From Pipra filicauda (Eukaryota; Chordata; Aves; Passeriformes; Pipridae), in assembly GCF_003945595.2 (NCBI RefSeq), contig NW_024104909.1, forward strand, positions 186,001 to 250,000: DNA of 64,000 bases, written 5' to 3'. The first letter of the stretch is position 1. Every line of letters starts with the position of its first letter. The notes under the pieces were generated by a model. The model worked only from the letters and a program-made list of their open reading frames with translations. It made no database searches and had not been told where the DNA came from. Both the position numbers and the translations under genes were made by a program. Positions 36,664-47,990 of this stretch are shown in pieces.

Positions 36664-36962
36664 GATTATGGACTTGGGACAAGGGCCTGGAAGGGGACAA
36701 AGGGGAATGGCTTCCCACTGACACAGAGCAGGGATGGGATATTGCGAAAAAATTCTTCCCTGTGAGGGTGGGGAGGCCCTGGCACAGGTTGCCCAGAGAA
36801 GCTGTGGCTGCCCCTGAATCCCTGGAAGTGTCCAAGGCCAGGTTGGACGGGGTTTGGAGCAACCTGGGACAGTGGAAGGTGTCCCTGCCCGTGGCAGGTG
36901 GGTGGAATGAGGTGAGCTTTAAGGTCCCTTCCAACACAAACCATTCCATGATTCTATGATGA
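36664..36962 (+). repeat. CR1 LINE 3'-end fragment
   Basis: Sense CR1 of about 300 bp, from TTATGGACTTGGGACAAGGG to TTCCATGATTCTATGATG, with a good terminal repeat. Confidence 0.94.
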
Positions 36963-37640
36963 CTTTATCCTGTGGCACCTGTGGAGGATGATTCCAGCCA
37001 TGTCCCTCTTCCCAGACCCAGACATCCTACATCTTCACCCCAAAGAAATCCCTGTGTTCCTATTGGATGTGAATCCACCTAATACCAGCAGGAGCATGGG
37101 GTGGGCTCATCTCACAGGGATGCTGGATTTGGAGGACAGCTGAAGCATGTGGGTGCAATTCCCGAGGGAGGGATCACAGTCCCCCAGACACCACCCTCCC
37201 AAACAGCACCAGGGCAGAGGGTCCATCTGGGTGGGATTTTCTCACTGGTCCTTCGAATGGGGACATGAGGAACAAGCTGTTCCTCTCCATATTGATGAAC
37301 CTCAGACAGGGTCTCCATAAAGACTGCAGCACTTGCAGTTCAGCTGGGGCCAAATCCTGATCCATGGGGTGCTGCAGAGCCAGCTGTGAGTATGGGAGGG
37401 GACTGGGACAGCCCTCTGTGCTCCAGGAGCTGCTCTTCTGCCAGGGTGGGTTTGGGACACAGCTGACACTGAGGAGGCACAAGTGACAAATTTATGTGTT
37501 AAAGGTGTAGGGTTCATCACTGGAGTTGGGAAAATCACCCCAGAATGGTCTCATGCATTGAAGGTGTTGGTGCCTCTTAGGCAACTTGAGAGCTGCAGGG
37601 GTGCTCAGGAAGGGAAGAGCATCTTCCAGGGTCCTCCAGC

Positions 37641-37925
37641 ATGGAATCATGGAATTGTTTAGGTTGGAAAAGCCCTCTAAGGTCATCGAGTCCAACTGTT
37701 AACTCAGCAGTGCCAAGGCCACCACTAAACCAAGTGCCACATCTACTTGTTTTTTGAACACTTCCAGGGATGGGGACCCCATCACTGCTCTGGTGAGCCT
37801 GTGCCAGTGCCTGACCACCTTTTCAGCGAAGAAATTTTCCTAACTATCCAATCTAAACCTTTCCTGGCACAATTTGAGGCTGTTTTCTCTGGTCCTGTCG
37901 CCTGTTACCTGGGAGAAAAGTCAGT
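37641..37925 (-). repeat. CR1 LINE fragment, distinct subfamily
   Basis: Reversed CR1 from GGAATCATGGAATTGTTTAG to GTTACCTGGGAG, with the diagnostic TCATCGAGTCCAACTGTTAA and CTATCCAATCTAAACC blocks, different from the majority subfamily here. Confidence 0.9.
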
Positions 37926-39140
37926 GTCACCATGGGCTAGACACTGAACCAGACAACCCCACAGGGCTAAATCCCTTCCTCGAAGGACCATTACTAGCAG
38001 AAACACCTCCTGAAGGCAGATTTCACTTTATCTATCCATTATTAATGGGGAAATCCATCCGTGAGTATTATTGCAGGCTCTGCTAATCAAGCTGCTTTTC
38101 TCCCCGTACAGAAGCAATTCGCAGAACGGAAACGCTCATCAACACATCCTGACCTGCAATTATTCAGTGAACTTCTCAGAAAAGCCTGTCGGAGCAGTTA
38201 CCAGGTAGAGAAATCCATCAGCATGTGAATGCCCCGGAACCAGCGTGAGGAGGGGCAGGGCTCAGCGCCGCTGATCGATTCAGCAACACTTTCTGATCCA
38301 CCGGGAGGCTGCTGGGAGGTCAAGGGCACCAAAGACTTGTGGAGATGCTAAAAAACGAAGTGGTTTTAATATATTTAATATCAGCAGATGGTGCTGTTTA
38401 AGGTTACTGCCAAAGTGCAGCCTGATGAGATGCAGACCCACGGGAGCACGGAGCTGTTTGCCCTGGGATTTCCTCTTTTTGGAAGCTGCTCCCTGCAACT
38501 CAGAAAAATCTGTTTCCTGCTTGGAACCTCTCTGATGCAGGAGAAAAATGACCCCAAGCTGTGCCCAGCCACAAAGTGCTTCCTATTTCTGCAGGGCAGA
38601 GAGTTGGGATGAGTCTCTCTCCTGAGACAGAGCGACAGGGACATCACCTTCTGGGGGACACTGAGTCACTCCAGCATCATTGTGGGGCTGGACCACCCCA
38701 ACTCACCCCCAGATTTCTGCTTTGAGGTTATTCCTGTAAAGACCATGAGGAATGTAATGTTGAGTGTTCCATTATGTGACTGAGCATTTGTCTGATGACC
38801 ACAACATGATTATAAAGTCAACCTGTCATGACAATGTCAACATAGCCAGAAACTAGGCAAACACTGCTGCCAGCCTACCCAATATGACCAGTTAGATTTT
38901 GTAGGGAATCAGCTGCTTGGACATTTATTCTCAAAAAATGTTGGGTTTAGGAGATACTGAGAGACAAAGGGCTTCAGAGGGACAGAGAGAGATGCTGTTT
39001 TGAGTCAAAAAAGAAAAAGCTTGCAAGTCACGTCCCAGGAGGTGCCTTGGAGGGTGGCCCCAGCCAGCACCTTGCAGGGATTGTACAAGACCCAGAGCTC
39101 TGAGCTTGGGGTTTTGCACAATGTTTGCAGGATAGGAGCA

Positions 39141-39188
39141 TCCATTTCCATCCCATTTCCATCCTATTTCCATCCTGCTTCCATCCCC
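39141..39188 (+). repeat. 11-bp tandem repeat
   Basis: Four tandem units of ATTTCCATCC with C, T or G in the last position. Confidence 0.8.
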
Positions 39189-39706
39189 TCAGGAGATGAC
39201 AGCCAGGGACCCCACTCCATCACACTGCTCCATAGCAAAGGTCACTTCCAAGCTGCTGTTCCCTGTGATCAATGACTGTTCCCAGCTCATAATGGCACAT
39301 TGGATTTGGCACTGACTCAGAGGCAGCTGCTGTCCCTCCAGTGAGCCCCTGGGCACAAGGGCTGTGAGTCTGCATTCAAAGTCTCTTTGCTTTCCATTGG
39401 GGGACTCTCACCTAATTCAAGCTGGAAGGCTTAAATGATAAGATCAAGAGCTTCTCTGAATATCATCTATATTCACATCCTGCCCCCGGGCTGGACTCTT
39501 TGTACCCATACTCTGCTGAAGGGCACAGCTTCCCTTCTTCCATATGTAAAGCCCTGGCAGGCAGTACAGCATCCATATAACCCCAGGACCTGGAATTCAA
39601 GGGCAAATAAAGGGATGCATCTTTTATGTCCTCCCTGCCTAGGAGGAGCCTGGTTGAAACTTCTTCTGTTACCACCTATTTAAGAAGATTTTGGCTTTAT
39701 CTGTAT

Positions 39707-39957
39707 CCAGCTCTGGGGCCCCCAGCACAAGAAAAACCTGGTTGGAGCTGCTGGAATGAGTCCAGAGGAGGCCAAGGAAATGCTCTGAGACCTGGAGCTC
39801 CTCTGCTCTGGAGCCAGGCTGGGAGAGCTGGGGGTATTCACCTGGAGAAGGCTCCAGGGAGACCTGAGAGCCCCTTCCAGGGCCTAAAGGGGCTCCAGGA
39901 GAGCTGGAGAGGGACTTGGGACAAGGGATGGAGGGACAGGACAAGGGGGAACGGCTG
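39707..39957 (+). repeat. CR1 LINE fragment truncated at both ends
   Basis: Sense CR1 from GCTCTGGGGCCCCCAGCAC to ACAAGGGGGAACGGC. The usual 3' end is missing, so it was cut by a deletion or rearrangement after insertion. Confidence 0.9.
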
Positions 39958-40987
39958 GGGAAGCTGGGCAGCCTGGAAGATCTCCTCTGCTACTTGCCAA
40001 AACACATTTAAAGTTGTTCTGAGGAAGAAAGGGTTCAGTCCTGCCTGTGAATGCTCAGCCCACGCTGCTGCATCCCAGCTCCTCCCAGCCTGGGGGCATC
40101 TCCAACCACCCCTGTGCAAGCAGAGGAGAGAAGGGGAACATCCTCTGCGGGGTCTGTGGCAGGAGAACTTTTGTGTGCCCCAAAACTGGGGTGCTCTGCA
40201 GCTCTTCTGAGAACAGACCTATTTTCTGTACCTTTGACATCCTGTTTTGTAAAACCGAGGGATTAAGAAGTTGCCTTGTCCTGCAGTGGGTTGTGGGTCC
40301 TTCCCAGCCTTCCAGCTGTCCCAAATGTTGGATGTTTGCCACCTTATGGCATTGTGTGACGGATGAAAATGTATTTTTACCCTGGACTGCAATTGTCGGG
40401 GCTCTGTTGTGCTCAGCAAAGCGTTCAAGTCACTCGGATCTGCCAGGGGAGGGACGTGCTCTGCATTTCCCTCTTGTCAGCACATCTGAAAAGGCTCTGA
40501 AAAAACTACTCTGAGGCTTCCAACCCCTCTCGTGGTAACATGGCTTAGAGCTGGGAAAAAGGAGGCATCAAGAGTGCAAGTGCTGTGCTCTGTCATGGGG
40601 CAGGACGTTCCAGGCGGGACTGAGGGATGCTGGAAGCCCACCCACAGGAGGAGATGTCAGGATGCAGCTTCTCCAGCGTTATTTCATGGGAATTGCCCGA
40701 AGCCCACAAGTTTGGGAGGTGCTGTATCACAGCACTCTTAGCTGTTTACCTTCAGCTTGCTGGGAAAGCTCCCTCCTCCCCCTCACTTTGGGGAAAAAGC
40801 AACTCCCTGGTTTCTTAGCTCCTTGCATGTGTTCCAGCAGGAGCTTCCTAACTAGCTGGTGGAGCAGGAGGATCTGAGCCTGGGTGGCAGCCTGGAGGTA
40901 GCAGAGCAGCTGCTGCTCTTCTCATGGTGTTTGCAGGGAGATGCTTCTCTGCTCAAACACAACTCTCCTTGGAGGCTCAAACAGGAG

Positions 40988-41170
40988 TGACAGAATCATG
41001 GAATGGTTTGGGTTGGAAGAGACTTTGAAGCTCATCTCCTTCCACCCCCTGCCATGGGCAGGGACACCTTCCACTGTCCCAGGTTGCTCCAAGCCCCGTC
41101 CAACCTGGCCTTGGACACTTCCAGGGATGGGGCAGCCACAGCTTCTCTGGGCAACCTGTGCCAGGGCCTC
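40988..41170 (-). repeat. CR1 LINE 3'-end fragment
   Basis: Reversed CR1 from GACAGAATCATGGAATGG to TGTGCCAGGGCCTCAG. Confidence 0.94.
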
Positions 41171-41695
41171 AGCACACCCTGTAGTTCTGGGCTCTTCCTG
41201 GCATCAGTTTTCTCTGTGCATACAAAATCTTCACAAAAACATGGGGGTTTGTATGTTGTATCTAAAGCTATCAATAGATGCCACAAGCTTGGCTGAAAAC
41301 ACCCAGTCCCTGCCCAAAGCCCCTCCATCACTTCCACTCCAAACATTTCCATGACACAAGCCTATTTTTAGGTGTTTTGAACACAAACCAACTCCCCTCA
41401 CCTTTTAACAGAGCAACACTTAATTCTGCTGCTGAGATCACAGGTTTCTGTCAGCACAGAGACATAAAATTCCCAAACTGGCCCAGCCCCAAAATCTGTT
41501 TATCCAAGACTCCCACTCCCCCTGAGAGCTGAGACTCAGAGAGGGCTGAAAACTAGGCAAAGATAAGGCATTATTAGGGATAATCCTGGAAGAGGTATCA
41601 TTTATGTCCCTAGTTTTGATGGTGGTGCCCAAATGCTGATTATAATCAGAGGGGGAAATCCTCTGGAGTTGTACTTAAGCCTATCCATTTTCATG

Positions 41696-41812
41696 CAGTG
41701 GACGTGGCACTTGAGGACATGGTTTAGTGGTGGCCTTGGCAGTGCTGGGGGAATGGTTGGAGTCAATGATCTTAGAGGGCTTTTTCACCCTTATGATCCT
41801 TTGATTGCAATT
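41696..41812 (+). repeat. CR1-like 3'-end fragment
   Basis: Sense fragment with the GTGGCACTTGAGGACATGG and GGTTTAGTGGTGGCCTTGG blocks, ending near ATGATCCTTTGATT. Confidence 0.8.
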
Positions 41813-43712
41813 AGTTAAATAAGGGGGCTGAGCCAAGATTGGAGCCTGGAGAAGAGAACCTTGCCCAGGAGGGCTTGATTTACCCTTGTGCTGTGCAGGG
41901 CTTGAGCTCCTCACCCAGGACAGCAACATTCTCTTGGTGATCCTTAGCAAAAAGGGTAAAATTGGGTGACTGTGACAGTGTCCTTCCAAGCCTGCTTTGA
42001 CTCTATCCTTGTCACCTTGGCTTGTTGTTCTCCTTTCCCTCCAGGTAGGCCAAGAATCAAACTATTGGTGAAAAACACCCCACACCATCTCATGATCCAT
42101 GGGGGTCCCTCCCAACTCAGGATGTGCAATACGAAAACAGTGATTTTTGGATCCTTTTGCATCGTAATGACTTTTTGCTGGATTTTTTGCTCCCAGGGAC
42201 ACCGGGAGGGCTGTGTTGGCTACAAACCAACTGTGCTATGCCACTGAAATGGGACACCCAGAAATTAGGCAGATTCTGGGAAATCAGCACTCAGTGCTGG
42301 CTTTGGGTGGATCAAATGGTGCTTTGCTTTGCAGGGAGCTAGTGGAGGCTGGGAATATAATCTTGTTTTTCACTGCATATAAGTGAGAACCCAATCTCCT
42401 CTGACTTGTCAGACACAGACTGAGATGGATCTGGAAATCTACTTGCTCGGGGGTGCTTTTTCATCTTAAGTAGCTTCCCTTGCCTCTCTGCTGAGTGATT
42501 AAAGGGTAGCTGTTGATTTATTACCCCTTCTGCTTGATACATGGGCTGTGGCTTATCCTGGGTACCAGCTCCTCTCAAATGCCACCTCTTTAACAGGGAG
42601 CGTTGCTCTGCAATGTAATTACAGGGAACGTGATGTTCCTGGATATTTTGCTTCCCAGACCTTCAGATTTCCCCAGGTTCCTCAGCACAAACAGCACTTC
42701 ACCTTCCCCTAAGGATCCCCAGCCATTTCCCCTCCTCCTGGGAGCTGCTGTTTTCCCTTCCTCATTTCTGGGCTGATGAGGTTAATGTGAAATAATGTTA
42801 AATACAGTGGGAAGGAAGAAGTTTGCTCACGAAACTCTCCAAAGACCAAGGAATCTCCAAGCTGAGCCAGCCCTTCAGCAGCAAACAGAACCTCAGGTCC
42901 TGTGGATGAGGAAACAAATGGTACAGGCCAGGGATGAAAATAGATTTTTAGTGAAAATTAATCCGTCCCAGACGGGAAATAGGGGAGGCTCGGATTGGAA
43001 GAGCAAAAAATTGGTGCCCACCTTGCAAGTAAAAGCCAGACAGAGATGCAAAAAGGTGTATGACAACCTCATGTACCAGCCAAATTAAAACCTCATCATT
43101 TCCTACCCTGTCTTTTTTTTTTGCACCAGGCCCCCTTCTGAGCAAATGGCTCTGTGAGATTCCCTTCCCAATCTCTCAAGCTATTTGTAAAGCTGATATC
43201 TCTTCTAACAGGCAGCTTGGGAAACAACCCAGCAGAAACAGGTCATATTTTCTCCACCATTGTGACCACTCTCATTTTTTTCACAGTATGCAGAAGGTGA
43301 CCTGGAATATATTGAAGTGTACAGAAAATTCACATGAGGGTTTTTCTGGGATGCAAAAGAAGCCTGAGGACTTACAACCCTTTTTTTTTCCCCCAACAGG
43401 GAGGGCACAGATGACTGTTTTCTGATTTTTGTGCCTGAAGATTCTGAAGAATGCCTGTTCGACTCAATTTTTTTATTCCTACTTTAAAAAACATTAGAGA
43501 AATCAGGTTAAAAATTACTTGCTTTCTCACTTGATCATATTTTCAACAGCACATTATGTCCCAGCCCAGCCAAGAGCTACAGCCCTGCCATTCCTGGGAC
43601 TGAGGGTGGAATTTGAAGTGTGAGAATAACCAGGTAAGACAACATCAGAAAAAGAGCAGGAAAATCCTGAAGCTCTTTTTCTTTGCTTTGCAGTCCATTT
43701 TGCAGAAGGATT

Positions 43713-43985
43713 GTTCCAAGCCCCGTCCAACCTGGCCTTGGACACTTCCAGGGATCCAGGGGCAGCCACAGCTTCTCTGGGCAACCTGTGCCAGGGCCTC
43801 ACCACACTCACAGGGAAGAATTTCTTCCCAATATCCCATCTAACCTGTCCTCTGGCACTGGGAAACCATTTCCCCTTGGCCTGTCCCTCCAGACCCTTGT
43901 CCCAAGTCCCTCTCCAGCTCTCTTGGAGCCCCTTTAGGCCCTGAAAGGGGCTCTCAGGTCTCCCCAGAGCCTTCTCTTCTCAGCC
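43713..43985 (-). repeat. CR1 LINE fragment lacking its 3' end
   Basis: Reversed CR1 starting abruptly at TTCCAAGCCCCGTCCAACC, without the terminal repeat, and running to the CCTTCTCTTCTCAG block. Confidence 0.92.
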
Positions 43986-44344
43986 AAAAGGGACCCCATG
44001 GCACGTCAGTGATGTTCAACCGCCCAGGTCAATCGTTCCTCAGTGAAACCTTTGATTAATGGATGCTCATGAAGCAAAGGGTGACTTCAGTCTTGTATTT
44101 GGGGATGGATGGGAGCCAGAGGGACTAAAAGGGTCCCGAAACCAGGGTCCTGAAACCAGAGTGGAGGCCGTAAATAGGATGATGCCAACAGCCTGCACGT
44201 GGAAGGGTTTGCCTGGCACCACTTGCAACATGCAGAGGGATTGCTAGCCCTACAGTGATGCAGGGAGCCCCCAAATCCACATGTACAGCACAGGAAACTG
44301 GTAGAGGGTGTTATTTTCCATGAGGTGTTAAACTACAACTCCCT

Positions 44345-44640
44345 GACAGAAGGGTGGAGCCAGATGGGGGTTGGTCTCTTCCAAGCAACAGGATGAGAGA
44401 AAAATGGCCTCAGGTTGTACCAGACAAGGTTTTTAGGTTGGATATTAGGGAAAATTTATTCATAGAAAGGGTGGTCAGGATTGGAATAGGCTGCCCAAGG
44501 CAGTGGTGGAACCCCCATCCCTGGAGGGATTTAAAAGGATGTGGCACCTGGGGGCACAGTTTAGTGGTGGCCTTGGGGGAACAGTGGGACTTGATGGTCT
44601 TTGAGGGCTTTTCCAACCTTAACAGTTCTGTGATTCTAGA
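44345..44640 (+). repeat. CR1 LINE 3'-end fragment
   Basis: Sense CR1 containing TTTTTAGGTTGGATATTAGG, GGGCACAGTTTAGTGGTGG and a terminal CAGTTCTGTGATTCTAG. Confidence 0.9.
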
Positions 44641-46189
44641 AAATACCAGCTGTTGATTCTGTCATACCCAGCCGTGTTTCAGAGCAAACACGGGGCTGTG
44701 AATGCTCAGGCTGCAAAGTGGGGTCACCACCTTCTGCTAGAAACCAGCCTGTTGGTGCTGCTGGATGTCTGCACACCCTTGGATGGTGTTACCATCCCCA
44801 ACTGGGTTCTTCCTACACCTCTGCCAGGACCCCTGCAGCAGTTGTGGCTTCCTACAGCCCTAAAGAAGAGAAATTTCATCTAAATTAAATCCAAGGTTTG
44901 GATGGAGACAAGGCACTGCTGATGTGCAGGGAAGATATGACCACCTGCACCCAAAGCCTGCAGTGTCAGCTGATGGCTCACCCACTGCCACAGAAACTGG
45001 CACCAAAATTCCCAGTTTTCTTTCCTTTCCAGCAAAATTTCCACTTTTGCAGCGATAAAGCCGGGCAAAAAAAACCATCTCTCAAGTGTAGGATGAGGAA
45101 TGGGGAGCTTTTTCCATGGAGGGTTTATGTGTCTAGGGAATAAGCAGAGGTGTGGGTTGCTAGAGATGGGAAGGGGACAGGGAGAAAGGTTTATTTTTCA
45201 TGGATGTGGTCTGAGATCCTGCCCTGGTTTGTATGGATGCAGTTTGCTCCTCTCTAGGTCCCTGTTTAGTTCAAAGCTACATCCAACACACTTCCACACT
45301 TGTGCCACCTAACATTATAAACCTAATTAATATTTCTATATTATAAAGTGCCGGTGTAGTGTTTATCTCAGCTCTTCAATTTATTTAATTTCTTTTACAG
45401 CTTTGGCTTTTCCCCACATATTTCTTCCCACCTGCTGGTCAACATAACCCAGGAGCAGAGCAGGGGAATGTTTCCTTCCTTCTTTGATGCCCCTGAACAA
45501 GTTTTTGGAGGTCTGATAACACTCTTGAAGTAGTGAATTATTCAAGGTTTGCAATCTCATGGCTTTCTAGCATAAGAAACCCAGTCTCTAATCACATCTC
45601 ATATTTTCTAATGTAACTACTTCATTTCAATATTGATTCTTCCATGATTTATTGCTGTTTCCTTGCTTTTGATTACTTTTTCTATCAGGTGGATGGGCAC
45701 TGCTCAGTACAGAGTCCATGTCTGTGTGTCTTATAACTACAGGCAGTTAGAACTGAAAAACTGTGGATTGCTCTGAAAATGTCCTGAGACCCCACAGATC
45801 AGCCTGACATCGAGATTATTTTCAACTTCTTCCACCCTGAGGTGACCCTGTGAGGAAGAGCTGCAGGGGCTTCATCCAGTGTTCCTGCAGAGCCTCGTGG
45901 TCACAGCTCCTGTTCCTCTGTCCATCTGTCATCACCACTGCCAGCACAGAAGCTGTCAAGCTGTTCTTATTTGGAGCACCAACATGAAAACTGCCCTGGG
46001 TTATGTCTGTAGGGGCAAAGCTGGGACACTGAGAGCCTTGAAGAAGTTTGTTATGGAGCTGCTGACAGGATCAGTTGGCATCAGTTGTGGTTAAGAGCTG
46101 AGAGGGCACAAAAAGACGTGTTGGTTGGCCTTGGGATATTGTTTTCTGTGGGTATTTCTGCCCACCAGCAAGAGCAGTGCTTCTGTGTG

Positions 46190-46445
46190 TCTCTTGGAGA
46201 ACCCCAGGGATGCTCCTGCCCCTTCCCTGGTGGGCCAGGGTCGTGTAAGCACCTTCTGGGTGACTCCACCACCTCCCTGGGCAGCCTATTCCAATATCTA
46301 ATCACCCTTTCTGGGAAGAAATTTCTCCTAATGGCCAACCTAAACCTCCCCTGGCACAGCTTAAGACTGTGTCCTCCTACTCTTTCTCTGGTTACCTGGG
46401 ATAAGAGGCTGACCCCCACCTGGCTATCCCCTCCTGGCACAATAT
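46190..46445 (-). repeat. CR1 LINE fragment
   Basis: Reversed CR1 with CCACCTCCCTGGGCAGCC and CCAACCTAAACCTCCCCTGG blocks, ending in TATCCCCTCCTGGC. Confidence 0.88.
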
Positions 46446-47194
46446 AGACAGTAATAGAACAAAAGATAATTTGAAGAAGTAGTCAATAAAACATTTCCAA
46501 TATTGGTATTCCCGGTTCTTCCTATAAAAAGATACGTGTCCATTTTAACTGACTTTAATTCTAAAGAACTTGAAGAGTTCTGAGTCAAGGATGAGGCAGA
46601 GCAGCACTCAGCTTGAGTGTTGGTGTGAGCAAAGCCATGTCCTGCCCCGCTGCTCATGACAGAGGGAAACCTGGGAGAGAAATGGAGGCCTGACCGTAGC
46701 AACCTGAGAGAATATACATTGAACATTGTAGCAGGGTGAGGAATTTTGTGTTTTGTGTTTATGGCGTGTGTGTGACAGTGGGAAAGACATCCATGAGGAT
46801 CTTGGATGCTGTTAGTTGACCTCCCTGCAGCTATTTTTTCATCTCCTTCTGAAAATCAGTATTTCACAGCCTTGACTGAGCCAGCTAAATTTTGCCCCTT
46901 ATCCAAACTGGCTGAAACGATGTCTTCAGGACTCCACAGAAGCAATTTGAGCCAGAGAAGTGCCTCAGGTCTCACACTTTTTACGGTTTGTACACAAACT
47001 CATGGCGTGCATTCCAGATTCCGGATACTCCAGTCTGCAGGAGGAGTTAAGAGATTTATTTTCCACTCTCATACACGCTTGCTTTGTTTGATTTTTGCCG
47101 CACAAACGCCGGGCTCCTGCACTTGGAGAGATCCTTCTTCTCCCATGCAGAGCACGTGGAGGGCAGATGCACTGACTCCAACAGGACCGAGATA

Positions 47195-47665
47195 TTGCAG
47201 GATTGGAGAGTGTGCAGGGAAGGGAACGGAGCTGGGAAGGGGCTGGAGCAGCAGGAGGGGCTGAGGGAGCTGGGGGGGCTCAGCCTGGAGAAAAGGAGGC
47301 TCAGGGGGGACCTTCTGGCTCTGCAACCCCCTGACAGGAGGGGGGAGCCGGGGGGGTCGGGCTCTACTCCCAGGGAACAAGGGACAGGATGGGAGAAAAC
47401 AGCCTCCAGTTGTGCCAGGGGAGGTGTAGTTTGGCCATTAGGAGGAATTCCTTCCCAGAAAGGGTGATTAGATATCGGAATGTGCTGCCCAGGGAGGTGG
47501 TGGAGGCAGCGTCTCCGGAGGCGTTGAAGGAAAGACTGGACACGGCACTTGGTGCCACGGTCTGCCTGACATGCTGGTGACGGGCCGTCGGTTGGAGTCG
47601 GTGATGTCAGAAGGCAGAGAGGTCTTTTCCACCGGAACGATTCCGGCATTCCGTGATTCCGGGGC
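47195..47665 (+). repeat. CR1 LINE 3'-end copy directly upstream of CLUAP1
   Basis: Sense CR1 of about 470 bp, from GGAGAGTGTGCAGGGAAGGG to GGCATTCCGTGATTCCGG, with all 3' blocks including GGAGGAATTCCTTCCCAG. Its end is 100 bp from the CLUAP1 start codon. CpGs within its last 150 bp are unusually well kept for a CR1. Confidence 0.93.
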
Positions 47666-47990
47666 CGACCCGCCGCGCTTTCGCTCCCCGCGGGGTTTGG
47701 CCCCGCCGCGCCGCCGTAGCCGCGTTGCCCCGGAGCCGCGGCGGCCGCGAGTCCCGGCCCGGCGATGTCGTTCCGAGACCTCCGCAGTGAGACCTCCAAG
47801 GGCCGGGATGGGCCGGGATGGGCCGGGCCGGGCACCCCCGCCACGGCCCCAGAGGCCCCGCGGCTCCTCCGGGCCGCACACGGAGCTGCCGGCGGGCGGG
47901 AGGGTCGCGGTGCCCCGGGGGGGGCTGAGCCTTCTCTGGGAGGGTCCCCGCTGAGGGGGGGGAGCACAGCCCTGCACTGGGGGGGCCCCC
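47580..47990. promoter_or_regulatory. CLUAP1 CpG-island promoter
   Basis: CpG-rich block spanning the CLUAP1 start codon. It overlaps the tail of the adjacent CR1 on its left. GTTGCC at 47724-47729 is a perfect RFX X-box half-site, but the partner half is degraded. Tandem GGCCGGGATG units at 47801-47832 lie just inside intron 1. Confidence 0.7.

Larger units (their letters stand above)
35700..47190. other. Gene-poor interval between the receptor and CLUAP1
   Basis: No supported coding exon, tRNA or rRNA in about 11.5 kb on either strand. The content is CR1 fragments (listed separately), unique sequence without long homologous frames, and a short (ATTTCCATCCY)n array at 39141-39188. Open frames here stay under about 200 codons, lack splice-compatible neighbours and match nothing I recognise. 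Confidence 0.6.

Noticed and set aside
46806..47264. 152-codon plus-strand frame upstream of CLUAP1
   Set aside because: No homology; its end runs into the CR1 at 47195, and no splice partner leads to CLUAP1 exon 1.
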